Part shown: positions 1 through 8,161 of the stretch, piece by piece | Numbering within the stretch: the stretch's first letter is position 1 | Layout of the letters: every line of letters begins with the position of its first letter | Assembly: GCA_036561005.1 (NCBI GenBank) | Contig: DATBQE010000141.1 | Coordinates: 1-38,008, forward strand | Length of the DNA: 38,008 nt | From: PKWO01 sp036561005 | GTDB taxonomy: Bacteria; Pseudomonadota; Gammaproteobacteria; Burkholderiales; Burkholderiaceae_D | Reading direction: 5' to 3' | The notes under the pieces: model-generated | The model's input: the letters and a program-made list of their open reading frames with translations, nothing else | What the model was told of the DNA's origin: nothing | Database searches by the model: none | Translations under genes and position numbers: made by a program

Positions 1-698
1 TCCTTGGCCTTGGTGTACAGTTCCCAGCGCCGGCGCGATTCCAGGTCCATCGAGCTCAGCTTCCACTGCTTGAGCGGATCGTGGATGCGCATCAGGAAGC
101 GGAGATTCTGCTCCTCGTCGGTGATCGAGAACCAGTATTTGACCAGAATGATCCCGGATTGCACCAGCATGCGTTCGAATTCCGGCACGGTGCGGAAAAA
201 TTCCTCGTACTGGTCATCGCTGCAGAATTGCATGACGCGTTCGACGCCGGCACGGTTATACCAGCTGCGGTCGAACAGCACGATTTCCCCGGCCGCCGGC
301 AAGTGCGACACATAGCGCTGGAAATACCATTGCGTCCGTTCACGATCGTTGGGCGCCGGCAAGGCAGCCACACGGCATACGCGCGGGTTCAGGCGCTGCG
401 TTATGCGCTTGATCACGCCCCCCTTGCCTGCGGCATCGCGCCCTTCGAACAGAATGACGACCTTGTGCCCGGTATGCACGACCCAATCCTGCAGCTTGAC
501 CAATTCGGCTTGCAGACGGAACAGCTCGCGGAAATACTGGCGCCGGCTTTCCTTTTCTTCGTTCGATGCGCCGGCAGGCGGTTCTCCCGACAGGGCGTCG
601 AGCGGCCGGTCTTCAAACTCCAGCTCCAGCTCTTCGTCGTAGCTGTCGGCCAAATCGCGATGGATGCGGCTGATTAATTCCTGATCTTTCAGATTCAC
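1..698 (-). CDS. ppk2: Polyphosphate kinase 2 (PPK2), partial at window edge
   Basis: PPK2 transfers phosphate between polyphosphate and nucleoside (di)phosphates in the cytoplasm. I translated the minus strand from a GTG at 698, which has AAGGAA upstream. The first 232 residues are present and the C-terminus lies beyond base 1. Visible motifs are the Walker A loop GRDAAGKGG (residues 86-94), the lid-type run APNDRERTQWYFQRY (115-129) and the Walker B segment FDRSWYNRAGVERVM (142-156), followed by the FxITDEEQ and DPLKQWKLS segments typical of the family. The acidic N-terminal extension (about residues 18-35) precedes the kinase core. The start is 12 nt downstream of the phosphate transporter stop, so the two are probably cotranscribed. 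The family is certain; whether it prefers ADP, GDP or AMP cannot be settled from the part seen. Confidence 0.93.
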   Translation of the reverse strand, partial: MNLKDQELISRIHRDLADSYDEELELEFEDRPLDALSGEPPAGASNEEKESRRQYFRELFRLQAELVKLQDWVVHTGHKVVILFEGRDAAGKGGVIKRITQRLNPRVCRVAALPAPNDRERTQWYFQRYVSHLPAAGEIVLFDRSWYNRAGVERVMQFCSDDQYEEFFRTVPEFERMLVQSGIILVKYWFSITDEEQNLRFLMRIHDPLKQWKLSSMDLESRRRWELYTKAK

Positions 699-710
699 GG
701 CAGCGTTCCT

Positions 711-2348
711 TTAAAATAAATGCGAGAACAGCCAATACAGCGAACCCGACAGCACGATTGCAACCGGCATGGTCAAGACCCAGGCCATCGCCAGATTGCG
801 TAGCGTCGACCATTGCAAGCCTGACTTGTTCGCCGCCATGGTGCCGGCCACGCCTGAAGACAGCACGTGTGTGGTGGATACCGGCAAGCCATACATGTCG
901 GCCGCGCCTATGGTCAGCATGGCGACCAGTTCGGCCGAGGCCCCCTGGGCGTAAGTCAGATGCGATTTTCCGATTTTCTCGCCGACCGTGACCACGATGC
1001 GTTTCCAGCCGACCATGGTGCCAAGGCCGAGTGCGATTGCGACGGCGATCTTGACCCACAATGGAATGAACTTGGTGGCGTCGTCAATTTGCTTCTTGAA
1101 CGCCATCAGGTTGGATTTGGTATCGGCGTCGAAATGAACAGTCTTGTCCTTGTCGAGGAAGCGGATCGCTTCTGCCGTCAGGTACATGTCGTTTCGCACA
1201 TTTGATACGGTCTCGGACGGCACACGCGCCAGCGAGCCATGTTCCTTGACTTGCGCGCCAATCGAGCCGGTGATGACGGTTAGTGCCGGCACGACGTCGG
1301 GTGTCAATTCCTTCGTCCGCACGTATTCGGAGAGCACCTTGCGCGGATCGGTGGGGACCAGCGTATTTGGTGCAATCGCGTGCGCGAGCGACTGTTGCGT
1401 CACTTGCGCCACGGCGACAAACTGCGTGACGTGGTCAACCGGCATCGAACGGTTCAGGGCGTAGGCCATGGGCACGGTGCCGACCAGGATCAGCATGATC
1501 AGCCCCATGCCCTTTTGCCCGTCGTTAGAGCCATGCGCGAACGATACGCCGGTGCAGGTCAGGATCAGCAGGCCGCGTATCCACCACGGTGGAGCGCGCT
1601 TGCCTTCCGGCGCATGGTAGAGCGCCTTGTTTTTCACGAATGCGCGCAAGGCAAGCAGCAGCAAGGCCGCGAACACGAAACCGATCAGCGGGGACAGCAG
1701 CAACGAATAGCCGACCTTGGTTGCCTGCGCCCAATCGACACCGCTGGTGCCATCGCGTCCGTGCATCAAGGCGTTGGCAATACCGACGCCGAGAATCGAC
1801 CCGATCATGGTGTGGGAAGACGATGCCGGCAAGCCGAGCCACCAGGTTCCCAGATTCCAGATGATGGCGGCGATCAAGAGTGCGAATACCATTGCGAAAC
1901 CGGAACCCGAGCCGACCTGCAGGATCAATTCAACCGGCAGCAGTGAAATGATGCCGAATGCGACGGCGCCGGAAGACAGCAGCACGCCGAGAAAATTGAA
2001 ACAGCCGGACCAGACAACGGCGACATGGGGTGGCAGCGAGTGCGTATAGATGACCGTCGCGACTGCGTTGGCCGTGTCATGGAAGCCATTGACGAATTCA
2101 AACCCGAGCGCAATAAGTAATGCGACACCCAACAATATATAGGGCAGCCAGCTGACCGAGAGAGAACCCGCCTCGTTGACGTCCGAAGTGAGACTGAAGC
2201 CGCTGAAAGCGATGCCGACGAGCAGCAGGACGACAAAGATCGCGATCGTCACCGGCCCCATTTTGCTATCGATATGCGGCCGAGAGGCAGACTGCGCTTG
2301 TGCCACGGACGCGCCATCGGCGGGCAGGGCTGCTGCGGTGGAATTCAT
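711..2348 (-). CDS. pit: PiT-family inorganic phosphate transporter
   Basis: An inner-membrane, low-affinity phosphate (metal-phosphate):proton symporter of the PiT family, 545 aa, close to PitA length. The two family signature repeats are visible: GFHDTANAV at residues 88-96 and SFAHGSNDGQKGMG at 269-282. The SSSHTMIGSILG segment (176-187) and its C-terminal counterpart GLPVSTTHVLSSGVAG are also present. About ten hydrophobic segments flank a long soluble middle loop (about residues 310-420). The N-terminus has roughly 30 polar residues before the first membrane helix; an internal Met at residue 30 could be an alternative start. It sits directly upstream of the PPK2 gene, linking phosphate import to polyphosphate use. 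The promoter side contains a CTGTCA/TGACAG inverted repeat (2401-2416), a possible operator. Confidence 0.93.
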   Translation of the reverse strand: MNSTAAALPADGASVAQAQSASRPHIDSKMGPVTIAIFVVLLLVGIAFSGFSLTSDVNEAGSLSVSWLPYILLGVALLIALGFEFVNGFHDTANAVATVIYTHSLPPHVAVVWSGCFNFLGVLLSSGAVAFGIISLLPVELILQVGSGSGFAMVFALLIAAIIWNLGTWWLGLPASSSHTMIGSILGVGIANALMHGRDGTSGVDWAQATKVGYSLLLSPLIGFVFAALLLLALRAFVKNKALYHAPEGKRAPPWWIRGLLILTCTGVSFAHGSNDGQKGMGLIMLILVGTVPMAYALNRSMPVDHVTQFVAVAQVTQQSLAHAIAPNTLVPTDPRKVLSEYVRTKELTPDVVPALTVITGSIGAQVKEHGSLARVPSETVSNVRNDMYLTAEAIRFLDKDKTVHFDADTKSNLMAFKKQIDDATKFIPLWVKIAVAIALGLGTMVGWKRIVVTVGEKIGKSHLTYAQGASAELVAMLTIGAADMYGLPVSTTHVLSSGVAGTMAANKSGLQWSTLRNLAMAWVLTMPVAIVLSGSLYWLFSHLF

Positions 2349-2758
2349 GGCGGGATGTCTCCAATATAGGGGCGATTAGACTGCGAGCTGTCAAATGTAC
2401 CTGTCAAATATGACAGTCATGTGACCCTCGCTTTCTTCGAGGAAATGCTTCTTGGAAACGTTCCCGGAGGTGCTTGATTGGTAAATATGGCGTCCGATTA
2501 CCGATTTGCCGGGGGTTGCATTTGCGCATTATTGCGCCTACCATTCATTGACCAAAACAAATGCGACACGATGTGGCCGCAATAAAGTTTGAGCCTCCGC
2601 CTCTCCCGGTTGTACGTTCCCGCCAGCTATCCCAACTCACATACTGTTTGCGCAAAAGGCAAATGGGATAGCGCACGTCGTTTCGCTGCGGCGAAACCAA
2701 AGGCGATAGTCTTGGACGATGCGCGCAATCGTCCATTCTCAAGAAGGGAAGAAATAAC
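2349..2758. other. Divergent intergenic region between pit and the SPFH gene
   Basis: This 410-nt stretch holds no convincing gene. It must contain the divergent promoters of the phosphate transporter (minus) and the SPFH protein (plus). Near the pit side are CTGTCAA at 2388-2394 and a 16-bp inverted repeat at 2401-2416. A Shine-Dalgarno-like AAGGGAAG lies just before the ATG at 2759. The remaining roughly 300 nt show no clear hairpin or coding signal to me. Confidence 0.6.
2388..2416 (-). promoter_or_regulatory. Inverted and direct TGTCA repeats upstream of pit (candidate operator)
   Basis: The sequence CTGTCAAATATGACAG (2401-2416) is an inverted repeat with 6-bp arms and a 4-nt centre. A further CTGTCAA at 2388-2394 repeats its left arm at a 13-nt period. 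Read toward pit this gives two TTGACA elements that could serve as -35 hexamers. PhoB boxes also use CTGTCAT units, but as direct repeats with an 11-nt period, so this is not a standard Pho box. The regulator is unknown. Confidence 0.4.
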
Positions 2759-4735
2759 ATGTTGAGCGAATTAGGGGATTTGGGCTGGCTTTCTGCGGCC
2801 ATGATAGTTGTCGTGACGTTTGTATTCCTTGCTCTGGTGGTCATGATCAGCGGTATCGTCCGCTATATTCCGAACGACAGGATCGGCGTGATCGAAAAAC
2901 TCTGGAGTTCCTCGGGTTCGGTCAAGAGCGGCTTGCTTGCGCTGCATGGGGAAGCCGGCTTCCAGCCTGAGTTGCGGCGCGGTGGCTTCCATTTTTTTGC
3001 CCCATTGCAATATCGCGTGCATACCTACCAAATGGTCTCGGTCACACAGGGCAAGATCGGCTACGTGTTTGCGCGAGATGGTATCGATTTGCCGGCCGGA
3101 CAAACCTTGGCCGACAATGCCAAGGTCGGCGATTTTCGCGACGTACGGGCCTTCCTCGAAGGCGGAGGGCAAAAGGGCCCGCAACGCAAGATCCTGCGTG
3201 AAGGCACGCACATCATCAATCCGGCCTTGTTCGTGGTCATGACCGAAGAGGCCACCTATTCCCTGGGGCTCAATGCCAAGGAAAAGGAATACTACGATCA
3301 AATGCGCGGCGTGCTCGACGAGCGCCAGGCGTTCCGCCCGGTCGTGATCAAGGAAGTACCCGGCACACACGATTCCGATCAACTCGCCATTGTTACCGTG
3401 CAGGACGGCCCCGGCTTGCCGAAAGACGAGTTGCTGGCCGCCGATGTGGGCGACAATCACAATTCATTCCAGGAGCCGGAAAAATTTCTCGCCGCCGGCG
3501 TCAGGCGTGGACGCCAGGAGCGCGTGCTGGTCGAAGGCACCTATTACATCAATCGCCTGTTTGCCACAGTCGAATTCATTCGCAAAACCATCATCCCGGT
3601 CGGCTTTGTCGGTGTGGTGGTTTCCTATACAGGGCGCAAGGGCGACGATCTGTCGGGCAAGGAATACAGCCATGGCGAGCTGGTCGAAAGCGGCTGCCGC
3701 GGTGTGTGGCGCGACCCGCTCATGCCCGGCAAGTATGCATTCAATACCTATGCCGGCAAGATCGAACTGGTGCCGACCACCAACTTCGTGTTGATGTGGA
3801 AATCGGGCGAAAGCGGATCGAACTTCGATTCCAACCTGCGCGAAATCACCCTGATTACCAAGGATGCGTTTGAGCCGCAACTGCCGCTATCGGTCGTTGT
3901 GCATATCGACTACCGCAAGGCGCCGATGGTGGTGCAGCGCTTCGGCAACGTCAAGCAACTGGTAGAGCAGACGCTCGACCCGATGGTATCGTCGTACTTC
4001 AAGAACGTTTCGCAAACCAAGACCTTTATCGAGCTGATCCAGTCGCGCAGCGAATTGCAGGAAAACGCCTCACTCGACATGAAGGAGCGCTTCCAGAACT
4101 ACTCGCTGGAATTCCAGGAGGTGTTGATCGGCACGCCCAAGCCGCAGCAAGGCGACACCAAGATCGACAACATCATGGCCCAGTTGCGCGACCGGCAAAT
4201 TGCGCGCGAGCAGGTTGAAACCTTCGCGCAAAAGCAGATCGCCGCCGACAAGGAGCGCGAATTGAACGAAGCCGAGCAGCGCGCCGCCAAGCAGAAGGAA
4301 CTGACCGGTTCGCTGGTCGACATCTCGATCAAGGAAAACCAGGGCGCGGCCAACGTCAAGGCGGCGGAAAAGAAGCGCCAGGAAATCGAAGCCCTGGCCC
4401 ATGCCGAAAAATTCAAGCAAGAGATGGAAGGCTCCGGTCGCGCCTCTGCTATCCGCTCGGTCGGCGAGGCCGAAGCCGCTGCGATCAAGGCCAAATCCGA
4501 AGCGCTGGAAGGCGAAGGCGCCGACAAGCAACTGATGCAAACCGTGATGTTGCGCCTGGCCGAATCCTTCGAAGTATCGAAGGTGCCGTTGGTGCCGCAG
4601 ATACAATTGGGCGGCAATGGAGACGGCAGCGCATTCTCGACGCTGCTGTCCTTGATGAGTTCCCTCAAGGCGCAGGAGTTGTCGCAATCCGGCAACGCCA
4701 AACCAAAAAAGCCCGATTATTCCCAGTCGCCCTGA
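2759..4735 (+). CDS. Large SPFH/Band-7 (flotillin-like) membrane protein
   Basis: A 658-aa membrane-anchored SPFH-domain protein; such proteins form oligomeric membrane scaffolds, but the specific role is unknown. One N-terminal transmembrane helix (about residues 13-35) is followed by a long soluble region. The ATG at 2759 has AAGGGAAG upstream. The pre-SPFH part carries repeated units of the form L-x-EGT-x-xIN, at about residue 146 (LREGTHIINP) and 257 (LVEGTYYINR), with a related MPGKYAFNTYAGKIELV near 321. The C-terminal half (about 430-600) is rich in Glu, Lys, Gln and Ala, as in the flotillin coiled coil. It ends in a KPKKPDYSQSP tail. It appears monocistronic, with a terminator hairpin just after the stop. 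No NfeD-type partner is adjacent, unlike many bacterial flotillin loci. Confidence 0.85.
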   Translation: MLSELGDLGWLSAAMIVVVTFVFLALVVMISGIVRYIPNDRIGVIEKLWSSSGSVKSGLLALHGEAGFQPELRRGGFHFFAPLQYRVHTYQMVSVTQGKIGYVFARDGIDLPAGQTLADNAKVGDFRDVRAFLEGGGQKGPQRKILREGTHIINPALFVVMTEEATYSLGLNAKEKEYYDQMRGVLDERQAFRPVVIKEVPGTHDSDQLAIVTVQDGPGLPKDELLAADVGDNHNSFQEPEKFLAAGVRRGRQERVLVEGTYYINRLFATVEFIRKTIIPVGFVGVVVSYTGRKGDDLSGKEYSHGELVESGCRGVWRDPLMPGKYAFNTYAGKIELVPTTNFVLMWKSGESGSNFDSNLREITLITKDAFEPQLPLSVVVHIDYRKAPMVVQRFGNVKQLVEQTLDPMVSSYFKNVSQTKTFIELIQSRSELQENASLDMKERFQNYSLEFQEVLIGTPKPQQGDTKIDNIMAQLRDRQIAREQVETFAQKQIAADKERELNEAEQRAAKQKELTGSLVDISIKENQGAANVKAAEKKRQEIEALAHAEKFKQEMEGSGRASAIRSVGEAEAAAIKAKSEALEGEGADKQLMQTVMLRLAESFEVSKVPLVPQIQLGGNGDGSAFSTLLSLMSSLKAQELSQSGNAKPKKPDYSQSP

Positions 4736-4744
4736 GCGGTGACA

Positions 4745-4768
4745 AAGCCCCTCCATTCGGAGGGGCTT
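4745..4768. terminator. Rho-independent-like hairpin after the SPFH gene
   Basis: A perfect 10-bp stem, AAGCCCCTCC (4745-4754) and GGAGGGGCTT (4759-4768), closes an ATTC loop ten bases after the SPFH stop. The T-run (TTTTTG) lies about 15 nt further on, so it is a strong hairpin with an imperfect U-tract. Confidence 0.7.
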
Positions 4769-4829
4769 GTACGTAAAGTCCCGTTTTTGTAATTACGCAA
4801 TACGCAACGCAAATTCTCCCAGTCGGCTC

Positions 4830-4864
4830 TTGCTACTAAGCGTTTAGTACTATATAGTTAGTAC
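4830..4864 (+). promoter_or_regulatory. blaI promoter with overlapping BlaI-type operators
   Basis: A sigma-70-like promoter fits well: TTGCTA (4830-4835), a 17-nt spacer, then TATAGT (4853-4858). The spacer carries TACTAAGCGTTTAGTA (4834-4849), a perfect 6-4-6 inverted repeat. A second inverted repeat, GTACTA (4847-4852) and TAGTAC (4859-4864), covers the -10 box. This TACTA-N6-TAGTA spacing matches known BlaI/MecI operators. Binding here would block RNA polymerase, so the gene is probably autorepressed. The same motif recurs before the S41 gene. Confidence 0.78.
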
Positions 4865-4890
4865 AAGTGCGGTTTCTGAAAAAGGCGACA

Positions 4891-5283
4891 ATGAATAATC
4901 CCCATCCAACCGAAGGCGAACTGGCCATCCTGCGCGTCATGTGGGAGCGCAATGCGCCAATGACGGTGCGCGAAGTGCATGATGAGCTTTTACGCAGCAA
5001 GGAAACCGCCTACACCACGGTGTTGAAAATGCTGACCATCATGAGCGAAAAAAAACTCGTGCGGCGCGACGAAAGCGAACGCAGTCATCGATACACGGCA
5101 ATCTATAGCGAGCCGGTGGTGCAGTCGTCCATGCTCAGGAGTTTTGTGCAAAACGCGTTCGCCGGCTCTGCGTTCAAGCTGGTGCAACGGGCGCTCGATG
5201 ACGATACGGCGAGCGCCGAAGAACTCGACGCAATCGCTCGCATGATTACGGATGCCAAGAGGCGCCGTGCCGGGAAATCATGA
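4891..5283 (+). CDS. blaI: BlaI/MecI-family transcriptional repressor
   Basis: A 130-aa winged-helix repressor. The N-terminus, MNNPHPTEGELAILRVMW, matches the BlaI opening helix, and the helix-turn-helix follows (about residues 25-70: TVREVHDEL, TAYTTVLKMLTIMSEKKLV). The C-terminal helices are the usual dimerisation part. I chose the ATG at 4891, which has AAAGGCGAC upstream; an in-frame GTG at 4867 would add eight residues but lacks a ribosome site. In the family, the dimer represses its own operon until a BlaR1-type metalloprotease triggers its cleavage. The adjacent BlaR1-like gene and the two matching operators support that logic here. The inducing signal is unlikely to be a beta-lactam, since the partner lacks the penicillin-binding domain and no beta-lactamase is nearby. 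Confidence 0.92.
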   Translation: MNNPHPTEGELAILRVMWERNAPMTVREVHDELLRSKETAYTTVLKMLTIMSEKKLVRRDESERSHRYTAIYSEPVVQSSMLRSFVQNAFAGSAFKLVQRALDDDTASAEELDAIARMITDAKRRRAGKS

Positions 5284-5332
5284 GCGCGCGCCGTGACCGC
5301 CATTGTCGCGTTTTGTTGATCGGCCAGGCGGC

Positions 5333-6976
5333 ATGAATATCCAATTCAGCTTTGCAACGGCGCTTGCACATGTGCTGCTGCATTCGATCTGGCAATTGTC
5401 CCTGGTGGCATTGGCGGCCTCGTGCAGTTTCGCGTTGCTCGGCCGTCGCAGTGCCGCCCTGCGCCACGTCGTGGGGATGATCTGGCTGATCGTGATGCTA
5501 ATTGTGCCTGCCGTTACCTTTGGCCTGTTCTGGCAAACACCTATGTCAAACATCGAAGGCACACCGTCGCCCCTGTTGCCGATCCCCGTCGGTGCCGAAG
5601 TGATGGGTGGAGGGATGGGCGTCCAGTCATGGGTTGATTGGACCGCAGTATGCGCGTCGGAGTTATGGCTTGCCGGTGTCGCGTTGATGGTGGTTTTACA
5701 GTTGGGGGGGTGGCGCTGGATAGCGCGGCTGGAGCAACAACCGCACCTTGAATTTCCTGCTAGCTGGATCGAAACCAGTAGCGCCCTACGCAAGGCGTTC
5801 GGCATTTCACGCGCGGTGACGCTGCGGCTTGCGCACGACATAGCATCACCGCTTACCGCGCGCGTGTTGCGGCCTATCATCTGGTTTCCCGTCACCTTTC
5901 TCACACAATTGCCGCCGGACCAGATCGAGGCCCTGCTTGCGCATGAATTGGCGCACATCCGTCGACTCGACTGGGTCTGGAACGGGTTGCAATGTCTGAT
6001 CGAGTCTCTGTTGTTTTTCCATCCGGGCATGTGGTGGTTGAGCCGTCGCATTCGGCAGGAGCGCGAACATGCTTGTGACGATTTGGCGGTGGCGGTTTGC
6101 GGAGACGCCATTGTGCTGGCCGAAGCGCTCGTCGAACTCGGGCGCCGACGTCTTGATGCTCCGCGTATTGCACTTGCTGCAGAAGGAGGTTCTTTGATGA
6201 AACGCATTTCGCATTTGCTCTCCGGGTCGCCGATGCGCCAGAATTGGCGCGTCTCCGGCGCCTTGTTGCTTTTATTGTGTTCAGGCGCGCTGTTTGCCAT
6301 GCAGGTTGATCCGCCGCGTCATGTCGTGCTCAATCTCAAGAGCGAATCGTCTTCCGGGGGCGCCCTCACGCCCGGGAATTTTCGCGAATTTACTGCCGAC
6401 TATTTGATTGGCGCACAACGCCATTACCGCATCAGCATGGATGCGCAGGGACAGGTTGCCGAACTTTACGAAGAAGGCGGCATTCGCAAACCGATCGACG
6501 CCGGGGTTCGTGCCTGGCTGCAGGAAGTCGAAACCATGAGCGGTACCAATACGCGCAACGCCTCGGTCGCCACTGCGGCGGCATTACCGCCAATGCCGCC
6601 AATGCCGCCAATACCGTCAATACGGGCCGTGCCGGCGCTTCCGCCCTTGCCGCCGTTACCGCCCAAGCCACCGGCCATCACGGATTCGGCTGAGATGAAG
6701 CAGTTATTCCAGTCCCTGCAAAGCGATCAACGTGTGGTTGCGGCAATCGGCACACCATTTCAGATCGAGATCGAGAGCTTTCATGGCCACATACGTAAAT
6801 GGAGCTCCTGGGATTTTCATCTGTGGGGCATAGACGATCCCGAGGGAGCCAAAGCCGAATTCACAACGACCGTATCGGGCCCGAACGGACAGGCACAACT
6901 GCATTACGCCGGTGAGACACGCGGCGGCCATTGGCAGGCCCAGACTCTGGAAGTAGGCCCGCTTGGCAAGCATTGA
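5333..6976 (+). CDS. BlaR1-like M56 membrane metalloprotease with C-terminal Coa1-like domain
   Basis: A 547-aa integral-membrane zinc protease of family M56, the sensor/effector class that inactivates BlaI repressors. Predicted membrane helices lie at about residues 10-36, 44-64, 100-122 and 305-322. The cytosolic protease part has HELAH at 204-208 and the downstream EREHACDD (243-250), which holds the further zinc-ligand region. After the last helix there is no penicillin-binding sensor domain. Instead come a stretch of about 90 residues, a Pro-rich linker with PPMPPMPP and PPLPPLPPKPP runs (about 418-447), and a terminal domain (about 465-543) whose GTPFQIE, TVSGPNGQA and GGHWQAQTLEV elements resemble Coa1 proteins. 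I start at the ATG 5333 with AGGCGG upstream; a TTG at 5303 is possible. It follows blaI by about 50 nt. Confidence 0.88.
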   Translation: MNIQFSFATALAHVLLHSIWQLSLVALAASCSFALLGRRSAALRHVVGMIWLIVMLIVPAVTFGLFWQTPMSNIEGTPSPLLPIPVGAEVMGGGMGVQSWVDWTAVCASELWLAGVALMVVLQLGGWRWIARLEQQPHLEFPASWIETSSALRKAFGISRAVTLRLAHDIASPLTARVLRPIIWFPVTFLTQLPPDQIEALLAHELAHIRRLDWVWNGLQCLIESLLFFHPGMWWLSRRIRQEREHACDDLAVAVCGDAIVLAEALVELGRRRLDAPRIALAAEGGSLMKRISHLLSGSPMRQNWRVSGALLLLLCSGALFAMQVDPPRHVVLNLKSESSSGGALTPGNFREFTADYLIGAQRHYRISMDAQGQVAELYEEGGIRKPIDAGVRAWLQEVETMSGTNTRNASVATAAALPPMPPMPPIPSIRAVPALPPLPPLPPKPPAITDSAEMKQLFQSLQSDQRVVAAIGTPFQIEIESFHGHIRKWSSWDFHLWGIDDPEGAKAEFTTTVSGPNGQAQLHYAGETRGGHWQAQTLEVGPLGKH

Positions 6977-6989
6977 GTTTTTTTAACTC

Positions 6990-7011
6990 GTCTACTAATC
7001 AATTAGTAGAC
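6990..7011 (+). promoter_or_regulatory. BlaI-type operator in front of the S41 peptidase gene
   Basis: A perfect inverted repeat with 10-bp arms (GTCTACTAAT and ATTAGTAGAC) around a 2-nt centre. Its core TACTAATCAATTAGTA has exactly the TACTAA-N4-TTAGTA layout found in the blaI promoter. A possible promoter, TTGAGT (6973-6978) and TAATCA (6996-7001) with 17-nt spacing, would be covered by it. It sits 26 nt before the S41 start codon, suggesting the peptidase belongs to the same regulon. Confidence 0.78.
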
Positions 7012-7037
7012 TTCCACCAACTTCATCAGGAGAGAAA

Positions 7038-8150
7038 ATGAACAAACATGTCTTTGATAATGCCGCAGTAATTCTCGCAACCTTGTTTGCCTGGACGCTG
7101 TCTGGCAGCGCCATCGCGGACGGCCCGCACATGCCGAAAGTGCCGCTTTCGGCAGCAGACCGCCAGGCGGTCATGCAGACGCTCGATGCCAAACTGCGCG
7201 CGAACTATGTATTTCCCGATGTGGCAGAACGCGTGATCAAGTCGCTGGACGAAAAGAACGGCAAAGGTGACTACTCGTCGGCGCAGGATATGGAAACTTT
7301 TTCCGACCTGCTCTCGAAAGACTTGCGCACCTTCTCGTCCGACCTGCATTTCCGCGTGCGCTATGAGCCGCAGTTTCATGAAGACAGCACGCCCGATGCA
7401 GTTCCCAGTGCGGAGGATGTGGAGAAACAGCGCGCCGAAGTGCTGGAGCTCGGATTCGGCATCCAGCGTGTAGAGCGCCTGCCCGGCAATGTCGGCTATA
7501 TGGAATTGCGCGGTTTCGGGCCGACCGCATTCGTTGCGCCGGCCTATACATCCGCACTGACCCTGCTATCAGGCACCGACGCATTGATTCTCGATTTGCG
7601 GCGCAACGGCGGGGGCGAGCCGAGCAGCGTGCAATACCTGATGAGTCATTTCTTTGCCATCGGCGACGAGCGGCATTTGAATGATATCTATACGCGGCCG
7701 ACCAACGTCACCCAGCAATACTGGACCCAGTCATCGGTTGGGGTGCGCTACCTCAAGCCGGTGTATGTGCTGACGTCGCCGCGCACTTTCTCGGGCGGCG
7801 AGGAATGTGCCTATGATTTCCAGACCCAGAAGCGCGCGACGCTGGTTGGCGAAGCCACCGGTGGCGGTGCCAATCCGGTTGATTCGTTTTCCGTCGGGCA
7901 CGGCCTGGTCGTGGCGATACCGACGGGACGTGCGATCAATCCATTGACGCACACAAACTGGGAGCACGTCGGCGTCAAGCCCGATGTTTCAGCACCGGCC
8001 GCGCAGGCACAACAGGTTGCCTACCTTGCGATTCTCCGTTCATTGCTCGCCAAGAGCGACGACCCGGAGCGCACCGAAGATCTGCAACGGATACTGGCGC
8101 GGGTTGAGAAAGGTGAAGCAGAACAACCGGTCTACACCATGCGCCATTGA
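7038..8150 (+). CDS. Secreted S41-family (C-terminal-processing-type/IRBP-like) serine peptidase
   Basis: A 370-aa protein with an N-terminal signal peptide (about residues 1-27, ending SGSAIA) and strong ribosome site AGGAGAG. The N-terminal helical domain (35-115) resembles the IRBP/tricorn N-domain. The S41 core has LILDLRRNGGG (183-193) and the nucleophile region SPRTFSGGEE, with Ser252 the likely catalytic residue, followed by GEATGGGANP and a GVKPDV end. No PDZ domain is evident, unlike Prc/CtpA. The protein should act in the periplasm or outside the cell. Its leader has the same operator as blaI, so it is probably the output of the BlaI/BlaR1-like circuit. The substrate is unknown; retinoid binding in IRBP is only a fold relation. 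Confidence 0.87.
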   Translation: MNKHVFDNAAVILATLFAWTLSGSAIADGPHMPKVPLSAADRQAVMQTLDAKLRANYVFPDVAERVIKSLDEKNGKGDYSSAQDMETFSDLLSKDLRTFSSDLHFRVRYEPQFHEDSTPDAVPSAEDVEKQRAEVLELGFGIQRVERLPGNVGYMELRGFGPTAFVAPAYTSALTLLSGTDALILDLRRNGGGEPSSVQYLMSHFFAIGDERHLNDIYTRPTNVTQQYWTQSSVGVRYLKPVYVLTSPRTFSGGEECAYDFQTQKRATLVGEATGGGANPVDSFSVGHGLVVAIPTGRAINPLTHTNWEHVGVKPDVSAPAAQAQQVAYLAILRSLLAKSDDPERTEDLQRILARVEKGEAEQPVYTMRH

Positions 8151-8161
8151 TGCCGATGCAA

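Noticed and set aside
2454..2465. Near-palindrome GGAAACGTTCCC in the pit/SPFH gap
   Set aside because: It is short and has one mismatched pair, with no second copy in the region; not distinguishable from chance.
5333..6976. Beta-lactam resistance sensor (true BlaR1)
   Set aside because: The penicillin-binding sensor domain with its STxK serine is absent and no beta-lactamase gene is near.
6975..6989. GAGTT/AACTC hairpin after the BlaR1-like gene as a terminator
   Set aside because: The stem is only 5 bp and AT-rich with no following T-run, so it is unlikely to terminate transcription.
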